Source: Mytilinidion resinicola (lineage: Eukaryota > Ascomycota > Dothideomycetes > Mytilinidiales > Mytilinidiaceae). From it: a stretch of DNA of 64,000 nucleotides. Shown in pieces: positions 47,041 through 57,056 of this stretch; within the stretch, counting starts at the first letter, position 1; the number at the start of each line of letters is the position of its first letter. The translations under genes were made by a program, and so were the position numbers. Under the pieces are notes generated by a model. It did not search any database. It had not been told where the DNA came from and saw only the letters and a program-made list of their open reading frames with translations. The DNA lies in NCBI RefSeq assembly GCF_010093595.1, contig NW_022985445.1, positions 1,821,080 through 1,885,079 of the forward strand, written 5' to 3'.

Positions 47041-47850
47041 ATGGTAAACCCGACCCAACCGTGCTCCTTCACAGGCAACGCAGATCTCTACGGCATCGGC
47101 ATCCGCATCGGTCTCTACCTACAATGGGTCACCACGCTTACGACAACGCTCTACGAGCCAAAAGATGAGGAAATTCTCCGCGTCATCAATCTCCTTATCC
47201 AGTCGGCGGTATTCATGGGATTGATACTCCTGACAAGCCGGAACCAGATCGAACCCGTTGAACCCGTCATCTCCATCTGGCTCATTTTTGGCGCCCTTTC
47301 TAGCCTAAGCGGCAGCGGGATGAACCCACTAGGCCACTTCTCTGGACTGTATAGAGTGGCGTTGTATACGGCTGTTGCTGGATATGCCTGCTGGTTCTGG
47401 TTCACTGGGCTTGATGGGACGCTTCAGGGCCAGCAGTGCGAAACTGTCGCGTTCTTCGGTCGAGTGTCCATCGCTGGTCGATTCCGGACGTTTAACAAGA
47501 TCGCTTCAGCATTCGGAGTGTGCATTTGTGCGGTGTTCGTGGTTTTGACTGCAAGAGCGTTCTTCAGGCGTTACAAAGGTGTCCCTGAAGCGTCCAAACC
47601 TAAGCGGCAGAAAGTGTCGGTGGAGCTATTCATTGTGTCGACGGCTATCATCATCATCTCGGTAGTCGCGGTGGAGTATCTTTTGCAGGCGAACGGGATA
47701 ACAGGAATCAACCAGACGTTATCAGTCGGACAGCTGATTCCGCTTCTTGTTGGCGCGTTTAGTTTTGCGGAGATCGTGTTCAGCGTCGTGAGAAAGAGAT
47801 TATTTCGGAACGCGAGATGCTGGGTTCTTTTCGGGCGTCATCTTAGCTGA
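47041..47850 (+). CDS. Seven-helix membrane protein of the GNADLYG fungal family (copy B)
   Basis: A single exon of 269 residues from MVNPTQPCSFTGNADLYGIG; an upstream in-frame ATG at 46975 would add 22 residues and is less likely. The GNADLYGIGIRIGLYLQWVT signature aligns with copy A, and CWFWFTGLDGTLQGQQCE aligns with its LWFFFHGLDVLPRTECPD. About seven hydrophobic helices can be drawn. It has a short Lys/Arg-rich loop (YKGVPEASKPKRQKVSVE) before the last pair of helices. Function unknown. The pair probably arose by duplication and inversion, with strong sequence divergence since. Confidence 0.8.
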   Translation: MVNPTQPCSFTGNADLYGIGIRIGLYLQWVTTLTTTLYEPKDEEILRVINLLIQSAVFMGLILLTSRNQIEPVEPVISIWLIFGALSSLSGSGMNPLGHFSGLYRVALYTAVAGYACWFWFTGLDGTLQGQQCETVAFFGRVSIAGRFRTFNKIASAFGVCICAVFVVLTARAFFRRYKGVPEASKPKRQKVSVELFIVSTAIIIISVVAVEYLLQANGITGINQTLSVGQLIPLLVGAFSFAEIVFSVVRKRLFRNARCWVLFGRHLS

Positions 47851-47981
47851 GCGTAATGTGAGAGAAGGATGAATTCAAAGAGAGTCACGTGGCACCTCGA
47901 TTATTCGTTTGAAGAAAGAGCAAGCGAGAGGTATCCAACGGAGATGGAACGAGGAGGCAGACGTGAGGAAATGCCGCTTAG

Positions 47982-49915
47982 CTAGGCTAGCAGCATTTCA
48001 TCAAGGCTTCCCGGAATCCACTCTTTGCTCTTCGCAACAGTGACCGCAGGAGCCTCTTCATCTACCAGTCGGGAGGCCGTCGAGGAAGGTTTGACACATG
48101 GGTCGATCTGTACATTTGGATGATCTGTCTCGATAGATTTGATAATAGCATCGACGGACCGAGGTTCCGTACAGTCGTAGAGATATGGAATGGCTGCAAC
48201 GTAATTTCCGTAGTAGGGTAAATTGTAACTCTGTATGAGAGACCGGACAACCTCTTTTGCATTCTCGCCGCCTGTGCAATTCGGTAGGTAATTGCTGATT
48301 GGCGTACGGGAAAGCTTCTGCTTGAATTTCCTTATGTTGCCAAATATAACCATTATATGGGGCGGCCCCATAGCTGGGTTACTATGCTCACGTAGCCGGT
48401 CCCACAATCGTTCTTTGATTTGCTCGTAGTCTTCAAAGCGGCTAAGGTCTATGAAGATCATAGCGGTTGTGTAGCGTACCAAGTTGGATGCCTCAAGTGG
48501 AACGAAATTCAATTGGGACGTTTCAAGAGCAACGAAGAACGGGCACTCAAGTATCACTCCGTTATGGTGCCAGGTTTCCAAGGAGGTTGGAACGTAACCA
48601 TCTGCTGATATTCTTTGGATTTCCTGAAAGAAGCTATTATCCCTTTGGTCAGCTAATGAAATCATAAAATCGTAATGGCAAGGAATATACGCACTATATG
48701 ATTCGGTCGTGAGTAATAGTCTTTGGCATCCGAGGAACAAGTGTCACGAAATTCTCAACGGCACATAATGCACTAATTGCCGTGGCAACTTCAGATGAAA
48801 TCTCGGCATCGTCTGGCCCAATTTTCCGCATTTCTTGCCTTAGCCTTTCAACAAGTCCATCAAGTTTCTTGTCTTGCTCTGTAGTCGGGGTTCTAGAACG
48901 GATATCTATCATAACTTTTATACACTTCAGAATCTGCCTCCTCACAACGTCTCGTGACTCTACGAGAATCTTTTGGGGAAATGTCATATAGTTGCAATAG
49001 TTATGGTGTGTCTGCGTATAGAACCTGTCCTGAACGAGGTTGACATGGGGCTTTTCGCTTAGTAAGATCCTGTATTTGGTGTTCGGTACAGGAGAGGCAG
49101 ATTCTGGGTCCTCGTCTACTGCCCTGCCTCGTCCTTTGCTGACCTTCGATAGTCTTGAAAGCATCAACGTTTGTCTAAGGCTATCTCTCACAGAGCTACG
49201 TATTGCTCGGCTGTATGGTCTTGATAAGAAGAGTTCGCGGTCGAACTGGAAGATCATTGAGATTTTGGAAAGATTGTCTGTACATCGACTATAAAGTGAT
49301 GATGAATCGCAGAGAACATAGAGCGACGAGGAATCGTCCCGAACTTGCTTGAACATTTTCCGGGTAGTAGGTTTTGCCAGAAGAGCTTTTTGCTCCCTTG
49401 ATGTGTTACTATGAGAGATTTTAGCCTTCGGATCGTTCAAGCTTAAGCCTGGGATATTCGAAATGGAATTTGTGGTCTCACCAATTGCACGCCGAAAGCA
49501 GCAGCGTCAAGGCATTTGTCTGTCGCTCTACCATCTTTTGCAAGCTGTCCATGGTCTTGTTCCCGAATACGACTTTGATTTTGCTCCCGAAATCTAGGTT
49601 GTGAGCTGCCGTTACTTGAAGCTCCGAGATAGACTTGTCAATCTTCGCAACCAGCATTTTGCAACAGGCCATTGACAAGTCCAGATCCATGACCAATTGA
49701 TGATGCGGTTCGCCGGTTTTCGAATCTATCCATGTCTGAATCTCTCGCAATGCAGCTCTGAGAGCAGTGAGTTGAGCGGCCAAATTGAGAAGCATGAAGT
49801 CTGCATCCTTCCATCTTTCGTGGATCTCACGCAAGGCTGAGATACTCTTTCCGAGCACGTCGATGATCCCGACTACAGCGCCGGTTGTTCCGATGATCGT
49901 GAACGGATCCGCCAT
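47982..49915 (-). CDS. Fungal STAND N-terminal domain fused to a degenerate G-protein alpha-like region
   Basis: Exons 49482-49915, 48695-49408 and 47982-48633 sum to 1800 nt, 599 residues. Residues 1-145 (MADPFTIIGTTGAVVGIIDV...) match the fungal STAND/NLR N-terminal type: a glycine-rich hydrophobic first helix, then amphipathic helices. From about residue 300, order and spacing recall heterotrimeric G-alpha: YFFQEIQRISADGYVPT corresponds to the YF.D...RI....Y.PT segment, FGNIRKFKQKLSRTPISNYL to the NKKD-L-F.KL..SPL..YF segment, and YDCTEPRSVDAIIKSI to the TCATDT..V..VF segment. No GxGESGKS loop, DVGGQR or NKxD motif survives, so GTP binding is doubtful. The G-alpha relation is my alignment by eye; a structure search would decide. 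Confidence 0.72.
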
Positions 49916-50313
49916 TGGGAGAGTCTTCAGGTTTGAACGTGACCTATCTCAAGGTTGGGGTTTCGAATCGAGCACCAAAAAGGGTGCCTAGGCGGTCGAA
50001 GGGCTGCGGAATGGCGATATCTTAGACATCGTCATAGGCAAAAGTAATGGGATGCGGTCTGCGTTCATTGGCTGACATGACGGGCGTTGGGCGTATTCAT
50101 GCATCCCCCGGAAAGGCTGAAGGAAGCCTACCTTCTGCGTAGCGGGTAGCCTCGTGAGGAAGTATCGTTATCAGAAGTAAGCCTTGTTGCCTGAGGTCGT
50201 CTCGGAAGTTGCTGTCAACGTTGAAGCGTGAAGTCTGCTGAATCTGAACCGTGCTGGAAATCAAATAAATCACGTGATTAGTCCTACATAGTGCCTTCTA
50301 CCATCTCAAATAA

Positions 50314-50346
50314 GAGGGAGGGATATTTGCATTATCTAATTAACTC
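50314..50346 (+). mobile_element. Solo degenerate terminal repeat of the 3.0-kb element family
   Basis: GAGGGAGGGATATTTGCATT followed by ATCTAATTAACTC matches the left end of the element at 3034 (GGGGAGGGATATTGGCACAC then CTCCTAATCACTC) with few changes. I see no matching partner end nearby, so this looks like a broken copy. Confidence 0.55.
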
Positions 50347-50440
50347 TGTACCTATATTCTAGTTTTCCACTTGTGGATAGTTTGGTGCATATACTTATAT
50401 TTATGGAGCTTTGGTGCTTGAGAGATCACGCTCTTACAAA

Positions 50441-50690
50441 GGGCGCGGCCAAGTGCATATTCCGGTTACGTAAGCATCTCACCCAAATCTTAAAAGTTGC
50501 TTCGCACCACCCAGTATCGGTTAATAAATTTGTTTTCTTCGATAATCATCACTAAGAGACACAGACAGATACATCTACCCACTTGAATCGTAATCGATGG
50601 TTATAGTTGTTGTGGTATAGCTCCTCCATTGTACCAAAAACTGGTGGTTTTGATGTTCCTCGCCTCGGAATATGCACTTGGCCACGCCCC
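50441..50690. mobile_element. 250-bp MITE-like element with 24-bp terminal inverted repeats
   Basis: GGGCGCGGCCAAGTGCATAT (from 50441, continuing TCCG) faces its complement ending at 50690, with one mismatch over about 24 bp. The interior is AT-richer with no coding signal. I find no clear target-site duplication. It ends about 100 bp upstream of the F-box-like start codon, so may sit in its promoter. Confidence 0.6.
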
Positions 50691-50789
50691 TTATAGCTCG
50701 AGGCATTGACCACTCCACTGCGCAAACAATCCTTTCCTTACTCTTCGACGTGTTTACTCGAATGTCCTTTGTTTCGCTCGACTGCCATC

Positions 50790-52097
50790 ATGGAATGCCG
50801 ACTGACCAAACTTCCCACAGAGCTTCAGCTTCTCATCATCGAGAAACTCCAGGAGCCGGGCGAGGATAGCCGGCAGCTCGTCATCAACCTTAGCAACACC
50901 TGCTCCAGTTTCCGGTCACTTCTGGCCCCGAAGCTGTTCCATAGCATCACTCTTCATAACACCGAGGGAAGCGCAGCCTTAGCTCTAGCAGCAGCAAACA
51001 ATCACATTGCTCAACATGTCAAACGGTTGGACTTCAAAGCAACTCTCTTTGGGACGCGAATCAGCCCGTATTCATATTTCGCCACCAGAGTTCTTATCCC
51101 CAAGGCAGTACGAAGCATTCTAGGCAACCTCAACCTGTTCCCTAAGCTCGATACGCTTAGTATTCAATTCGATGCGCAGAGCTTCCCTGGGATTCTCTGG
51201 GACATTTTGGGCGACGAGGAGCCAATCGAAGATGCACTCAAACTAGAAAAAGAGCAGCCGTGGAGGCGTTTGATGGCCGAAACATACAAATTACTTTGTG
51301 GAAATAAATCACATAGCATCAAAACACTCCTTCTCCAAGACTTAATTCCCTTGGGAGTGTCCACTTTCACCAACTCAGACTTTCACAAGTTCCTGAGCAC
51401 TTTGGAGCATTTCCGCATCACTTTGCTCGGGGGAATGGCGGGACATGACGGGAATTTTTCGAGTATACATAATTCAGGGTACAAAAGCTTTGTTAGCCGG
51501 CTTCCCGTCTTTTTCCTTGATCATCTTGACTCAGTCAAGACGCTCAGCATCGCCGGCACTAGAAATGGTATGCTAGGTCTGAATCCGAGCACCTGCTCGG
51601 CTGAATTACCGCTAGCGAATCTCCGAATACCAAACCTTGAGTCGTTCTCCCTGGAATGGACGTTCATCTACGATGAGCTTATTCAGTTCCTTACTGCGCA
51701 CGCAAAAACTCTAAAACTCATATCATTACACAACTGCTATGGACATTCTCAGGATTCTATCAGATGTGTAAGATGGCATGAAGTATTCGACAAGCTCGCC
51801 GATGTTGGACCCATAAGCCTGAAACGAGTTGATATCACAATTCCAACGGCGAAACAAATTGTCTACTATAGCCAGTCGTATGAGGCAAAGATACAAGAAG
51901 TTCAACAACTTCAGCAGAAAGAGCCCGAACGGCTCATCTTTGCGTATGGCTTTCTATCGTATGGAATACTTGTTGACGCTACCTCGGATAATACCGAGGC
52001 TTTCATCAATGGCGACGATGAAAAGGCGTACGCACGACTGGCGGCGATCGTCAAAGCCAACAGAATATCAAGTCCCACGTCTAAAAAGCGTATCTGA
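50790..52097 (+). CDS. F-box-like protein
   Basis: One exon, 435 residues from MECRLTKLPTELQLLIIEKL; upstream in-frame starts would add up to 28 residues. The N-terminal LTKLPTELQLLIIEKLQEPG, continuing to NLSNTCSSFRSLLAPKLFHS, is an F-box-like motif that would bind Skp1 in an SCF ubiquitin ligase. The rest has irregular leucine-rich-like segments (VKRLDFKATLFG, HFRITLLGGMAG, LKLISLHNCYGH) as in fungal F-box proteins whose target-recognition part evolves quickly. Target unknown. Confidence 0.75.
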   Translation: MECRLTKLPTELQLLIIEKLQEPGEDSRQLVINLSNTCSSFRSLLAPKLFHSITLHNTEGSAALALAAANNHIAQHVKRLDFKATLFGTRISPYSYFATRVLIPKAVRSILGNLNLFPKLDTLSIQFDAQSFPGILWDILGDEEPIEDALKLEKEQPWRRLMAETYKLLCGNKSHSIKTLLLQDLIPLGVSTFTNSDFHKFLSTLEHFRITLLGGMAGHDGNFSSIHNSGYKSFVSRLPVFFLDHLDSVKTLSIAGTRNGMLGLNPSTCSAELPLANLRIPNLESFSLEWTFIYDELIQFLTAHAKTLKLISLHNCYGHSQDSIRCVRWHEVFDKLADVGPISLKRVDITIPTAKQIVYYSQSYEAKIQEVQQLQQKEPERLIFAYGFLSYGILVDATSDNTEAFINGDDEKAYARLAAIVKANRISSPTSKKRI

Positions 52098-52389
52098 GGA
52101 TGCCGCTCAACGCAGAAATTGCATCCCTAGTCTTGGTTCGAGGACGCCGGTAGAGGAAAAGAGGTAGATCAAGGAGGAGATGGAGAGGCATTGTGTTGAT
52201 TGACTAACTAATTGCTTGTATTGATATCGAGGCAATCTTTCGAAAAAACTGGAGCCATGTTACATATGCTTTTGTACGTCAAATCGGATAGAGGAAGTCG
52301 ACGTTGGAAGCTCGCTCTCTCGACCTTGTCTAATTCGTCAGGAAGAAAAGAAGATGGAGTAATATGCGCACTATCACTTGAGACCGAAT

Positions 52390-53496
52390 TCACCTCGAAG
52401 GACCCCAATTCCGCCTCTGTCTCTTCCATTCTCGCCCCTCCATCTTCAGTCGCTCATTCCTTTGCGCGCTCGTATCCCTAATTCGTCCCAACACACTATT
52501 CGTGGACGGATCAGGGAGATTTAGATCAGGTCTCGCACGACGACTAGTTGGAGGAGGAGGCGGCCGAAAGTTGGGGTGCTGTTGAAAGTGAAGATGTGGC
52601 GGTGTTCTTGGACGCTGTCCAGCCCATTCAGGTTCTTCGTTCTGAGGCCTTGCAGAGTACGTACTCCGGAGCTCTGGACGATACTGCGAACTGGCGGGAC
52701 TGCCCACCCGTCTTTGCTCGAGGGAATTTCTGTATCGCGACCGAAAATCTCCGAGACGCCTTGGAGGCCTGCTGTAGCTGTCATCATCGAAAGATGAGGG
52801 CGTGAAGGAGGATCGTCGGCTGCTAGATCTTGATGGCGGAGTGGAGGGAGTAGTAGAGCGCATGGAAGAGACTGAAGATGATTGTGGAATGTGTCTTTGT
52901 AGAAATGGTGGCCAGGGCTCTTGCTTTACAGGGTACGGGTTGTCAACACGCAATGGCAGCTGCTGTTCGTACGGATTTAGTAGGGGCTGAGTGTCTTGAA
53001 ATGGGGCTGTTGGGGGCTGGTACGCCGGAGCCCGGTGACTATTGTTGGGCACTTGGTTCTGAGGAGTCTGTCGAGAGTCCAATACGTGCGGCATCTGGAA
53101 GTCCCCGGGAAAAGGTGGTAAGAGAAATGGTGGAATCTGAGGATCAGGTTGACTTCCAGAGCAGGCGGGGCTATTTGGGCCTGGGGAAGTGTGCACGCCA
53201 GAGGTATAGGAAGCCGGAGGTGGAACTGTCAAGCTTTCTTGTGGCTGGTAATTGTGCGGAAATGGTGGTAGTAGTGGTAGGGGAGGCTGGTAGGTATTCA
53301 TTGGTGGCCAGCAAGGGCGAGAGTTCCATGAGAGCTGTTGAAGGCCACTTTGAGGGCCTTCACGAGGAGAGGGAAGATGTCCGCCGTTGTAGTCTTGAGG
53401 GTACGGTGGATAATTCTGAGGTGTGTTCTGGCTTCCCCCCGAGCGTCGACCATAACTTTGCGAGTATGGGGTACGGCGGCCAGGATGCTCGACCAT
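52390..53496 (-). CDS. Proline-rich disordered protein
   Basis: A 368-residue frame from MVEHPGRRTPYSQSYGRRSG; an in-frame ATG at 53637 would add 47. Very rich in Pro, Ser, Gln and Arg, with no folded domain visible. The C-terminal end (IRDTSAQRNERLKMEGREWK) is the only helical, conserved-looking part. Function unknown; scaffold or RNA-associated roles are common for such proteins but not shown here. Confidence 0.65.
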   Translation of the reverse strand: MVEHPGRRTPYSQSYGRRSGGSQNTPQNYPPYPQDYNGGHLPSPREGPQSGLQQLSWNSRPCWPPMNTYQPPLPLLPPFPHNYQPQESLTVPPPASYTSGVHTSPGPNSPACSGSQPDPQIPPFLLPPFPGDFQMPHVLDSRQTPQNQVPNNSHRAPAYQPPTAPFQDTQPLLNPYEQQLPLRVDNPYPVKQEPWPPFLQRHIPQSSSVSSMRSTTPSTPPSRSSSRRSSFTPSSFDDDSYSRPPRRLGDFRSRYRNSLEQRRVGSPASSQYRPELRSTYSARPQNEEPEWAGQRPRTPPHLHFQQHPNFRPPPPPTSRRARPDLNLPDPSTNSVLGRIRDTSAQRNERLKMEGREWKRQRRNWGPSR

Positions 53497-54498
53497 TATG
53501 AATGCAGGTAAATCGATCTTAAGAATGAATGTGTTGTAAGTATCGTTGGGAGACTTCTGGCATAGGGTTTTTGAAATCGGGCACCAACCCGGTCCTATTG
53601 GTTGCTTTCGCTTGGGCTGCGTTGCGTTGCCACGCACCCATCCTCCTTCCTATCCGTCTTCGTGCAGTAGCGTCAGGGGCTTCCGTTATATTTTCGTGGA
53701 GTGATATAGTTAGCTTGAAACATCTAAGATGGCGTCGAGTCGTGGTTGATTTGTCGCTAGTAATATAAATGGAGACGCCTCTTTCTACTTTAGAACTTCA
53801 AAATACCACTCGTCACTTAGGCCAGTCTTCCCATGGACAACTCTTAAGTCCATCCTCCTTTCCTAAAGCGTTATCAATTTATACTTATCACTCTTGGACG
53901 CAAGTGTACATAAAAGAGCTCACTATATGTCTTCAACCGGGACATACTTCTGAAAGATAGAATGTACTGAATTTCGAAAACCGATGATCAATATGTTTCA
54001 ATCTCACAGGACACTAATCACACTGTCTGAAGTGCCTTAAGCACCATGAAACCTTTAGTTAAGATGTTAATAAACCAAGTACATAGAGAAGACTCGCGCT
54101 TTGTGGCTAACGTTTTGTGAGCCGCAACTCAATTCTAAGCACTGCCTTTCCCATTAATGTCGCCAGACCTTCACATTGCTACCACAATCCTGCAATCTGC
54201 AGTGCCCTGAAACTCTCCGGGAAACCAGAATAGGACGTCAATATTTAAAGCATTTACATTAGCCTCGTCTATCAAGTAGTTCTGATCTATAAGCTGTTTT
54301 TTTGAAAACAACATGTCCGCCATGCATTTCCCCAACACTGTACACGAACTATCATTCCAAAACTTTATGTCTATAGCCATTCATCACCTACACCAGCCCC
54401 AAAAAATGCCATTCCAATGACCCACCCTCATCTCCTCCAGCCCGCTCTCATCTGCTCCAGCCCACCCTCGCCCGTTCCAGCCCAACCTCACCCCCCTC
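53497..54498. other. Intergenic region
   Basis: About 1 kb without a supported gene. AT-rich between 53.8 and 54.4 kb. Near 54420-54490 an imperfect ~21-bp repeat (CTCCAGCCC[A/G]C...TC) abuts the 3' end of the phosphatase gene. Confidence 0.5.
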
Positions 54499-55661
54499 TC
54501 AAACCGGTTCCTCATCCACAACCTCCTCCCCCGGAAAATCCGTGTCCAGCACCTCAAACACCCCCTTCTCACTCTTCCCCAACCCACCCCCCTTCTCCTC
54601 CGTCTCCTTCCACTCCTTCAACCTAAACAGCCCCTCTTCCTCCAGCCCTAGCCCCTTGTCCTCCCCCATCTTCTCCTCATCGAACTCGAAGATCCGGAAA
54701 TCAGCATTCGCGTAACGACGTCCACTCACAGCTGTCCGCAAGAATCCGCTATGGCTGACGACGGCGATCACTTTCTCGGGGCGGCTGTAGAGGGCCTTGA
54801 GACATGCCTGTCCGCGCGCTAGGACGGCGAGGCGGGTGAAGGCGTAGGGGTTTGAGGACGGGGTGGTCTTGTTGGGGTAGAGGGGGTCGACGGTGGCGAG
54901 GGCGGTGGCATATTGCGGGAAGCGGGAAGCGACAGTTTTGAGAGCAGAGCCGGTGTCGCAGGGTTTGGCGGAGTTTTCTGAGTGAGGTGGTTAGTTGGTT
55001 GTTTGTAGAGAGTTTGAGATGGTGGGGAAGGCGTTTGAGATGTGAGATTTTGAGGTTTTTGGATGCGAGATTGATGGTGCTGATGGCGGCGAGGAAGCTA
55101 TACGATAGAGTCTAGGGGAAATGTGCTGAGAGTGTAGAGACGGAATTGTAGATGTGAGTTCTTCGGCAAGAGATCTGATATCAAACGTGTAGTTTTAGAG
55201 AGAGGTTCCACCCCAATATAAGGCATAGAATGTGAGAGCATCTTGCGGTGTCTCTTTAAGGAATCAATAGAATCAACAGAAACTGAAGGGTCACGCAGGA
55301 GATATAGAAGAAACATAGGAAAAGTCGTGCAAACCCACCTTGCCACCCCGCGTCTGCAATGATCTCCACCCCCTTCTCAATCAACCACCCGAGTCCAATC
55401 TCCATTGTCTGCAGCGTCCTCACCATCGGGCTCACAATAATGAGTTCGACTTCATTCGCTACTGGCACCTTCTTGATCGCATCGCTTAGCTCCTCGCACT
55501 GCTTTAGACCGAGTTCGGTGAGCTCGGGGTCGGGAAGCGACCAATTCTTGGACGTCTGATGGCTGTTAGTTTATGATGGAATTTGATAGTGAGGGGTAGG
55601 AGCTTATGGTTACATTGTGAAGGGCTTCGGCATGGCGGATGAGGATGATGGTTGGGGGCAT
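54499..55661 (-). CDS. Histidine phosphatase / phosphoglycerate mutase-like protein
   Basis: Exons 55614-55661, 55339-55555 and 54499-54977 give 247 residues. The N-terminus MPPTIILIRHAEALHN has the RHxE form of the phosphohistidine motif; IIVSPMVRTLQTMEI supplies the second Arg, and VIAVVSHSGFLRT the second His. This is the clan that includes phosphoglycerate mutases and small-molecule phosphatases; the substrate is unknown and it is too divergent to call glycolytic. The second intron, 361 bp, is long for this window but is needed to reach the active-site half. The C-terminal tail is Glu-rich. Confidence 0.85.
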
Positions 55662-55934
55662 GTTTCTTTTTGAAGTTCCGGGATGAGGAAGTTGAAAGCG
55701 ATGGTGCTGCCCAGAAGTCATAGAGCTAGTGTGTTTTATATCCCCCACGAATGGCTTCTTAATGTCAACAAAATAGGTTTGTTCGGTTTTGTATGTCCGT
55801 GAAATCAGGAGAATTGCCTAATTGTCGTTTGATCTGAAGAAATGGGAGCATGGAGAATCGTCCAATTGCAATGCTCGCAGTTCGGTATGTCTAATGCTAT
55901 GCCCCAAACCTTAGTCGATATCGTACAAGACCAA

Positions 55935-57056
55935 CTAGTCCTCCATCTTCTCATCATCATCGTCGTCATCACCCTCCAGAGCCTTCTTCGCCAGCCGCTC
56001 CGCCTCCTCTAGTAACTCCTTCGGCACCTCCTGATGTCGTCCCTTCGTTGGGCCGTCTAGAGAGCTGACCCACGTCATCTCCAGCTCGAAGTCCTTGTCC
56101 TTGCTATCCTCGTGTGCAGCGTAGATGATGCGTGCTGCCTCCTTAACACCCTCCTCCAGCGTAAGGTTGCCTGCAGCGAGATCGAGCTTCTCAAGCTCAG
56201 ACTTGGCAGATTGTCGTCCTTTGCCTGTGGCCGCGCCGTAGTATCCCTACATCAATATTAGTACTGCTTCTTGCCCATGTCATGCATAGCTCCGACATAC
56301 CCAGTAGAGCCCACTTGGCTCTATCATGTACAGGAACGGACCGCCATGCTTCGCGCCCTCCTTCTTGCCTCCACTACCAGTCGCAGGTCCAGATCCTACC
56401 TGGCCATCCACCGGTAATTCTATCTCGGGGTCCCAACCACCGACGATTGCTGTGATTCCGAACGGCCGTACGCTAGAGTAGAGGGTGTACATCTGCACGT
56501 AGCTGCCCATGTGGTTTGCGAGGGCGGAGGTTGGAATTGGGGCCTTGTAGGTGCGTCGCCATTGGGCTGCTTCGTCGCGGGCGCGGGAGGCGAAGTGACG
56601 GCCATCAGGGAGAAGGCCTGAGGAGACCTATATTGGCATTGTCAGACTAGATAATCTTAACGCAAATGTTCGGCGTGGACAGCGAGTGGCAGGCTAGAAT
56701 CGATTGGGGGAGCTTACAACACCTATATTTCGGTCGACAGTAGATATCCGCTTGTTGGCACCGGCCTTGAGCAGCTTGCTGCTAATAATCTTCTCCAAGG
56801 CGAGAACGACGCCGTCCTTGCATCTTATGCCGATTGCTGTGCCGCCGTTTTCTACCGCCTTCACTGCGTACTCGACCTAATTTCGGTAAGCGCATGTTCT
56901 CGTAGCTTGACTTCACGACCTAGAGTATGTACCTGGAAGTTCCTGCCATCGGGAGAGAAGACGGAATTGGAGAGATCGTAGCCCGTGCCTATTGACGTCT
57001 GTGATGAAGGTTAGTCTGCAGCTCCCAGAAAGGCGGGAGGGCTCGAGACTGACCAT
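55935..57056 (-). CDS. PRE10: 20S proteasome alpha-7 subunit (PSMA3/PRE10 type)
   Basis: Five exons (57054-57056, 56933-56998, 56718-56876, 56301-56627, 55935-56246) give 288 residues. The coding part of exon 1 is the ATG alone. The product starts [20 protein letters not shown] then [20 protein letters not shown], the alpha-subunit N-terminal signature that gates the proteasome channel and, with GTGYDLS, marks the alpha-7 (PSMA3) class. [21 protein letters not shown] precedes an acidic tail ([12 protein letters not shown]) typical of this subunit. Acts in cytosol and nucleus in protein turnover. An insertion rich in Gly ([17 protein letters not shown]) is seen near residue 165. Confidence 0.94.

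Larger units (their letters stand above)
49916..50789. other. Divergent intergenic region with MITE-like elements
   Basis: Between the STAND/G-alpha-like gene (-) and the F-box-like gene (+). It holds a single transposon-end relic (50314-50346) and a 250-bp inverted-repeat element (50441-50690), annotated separately. Confidence 0.55.
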
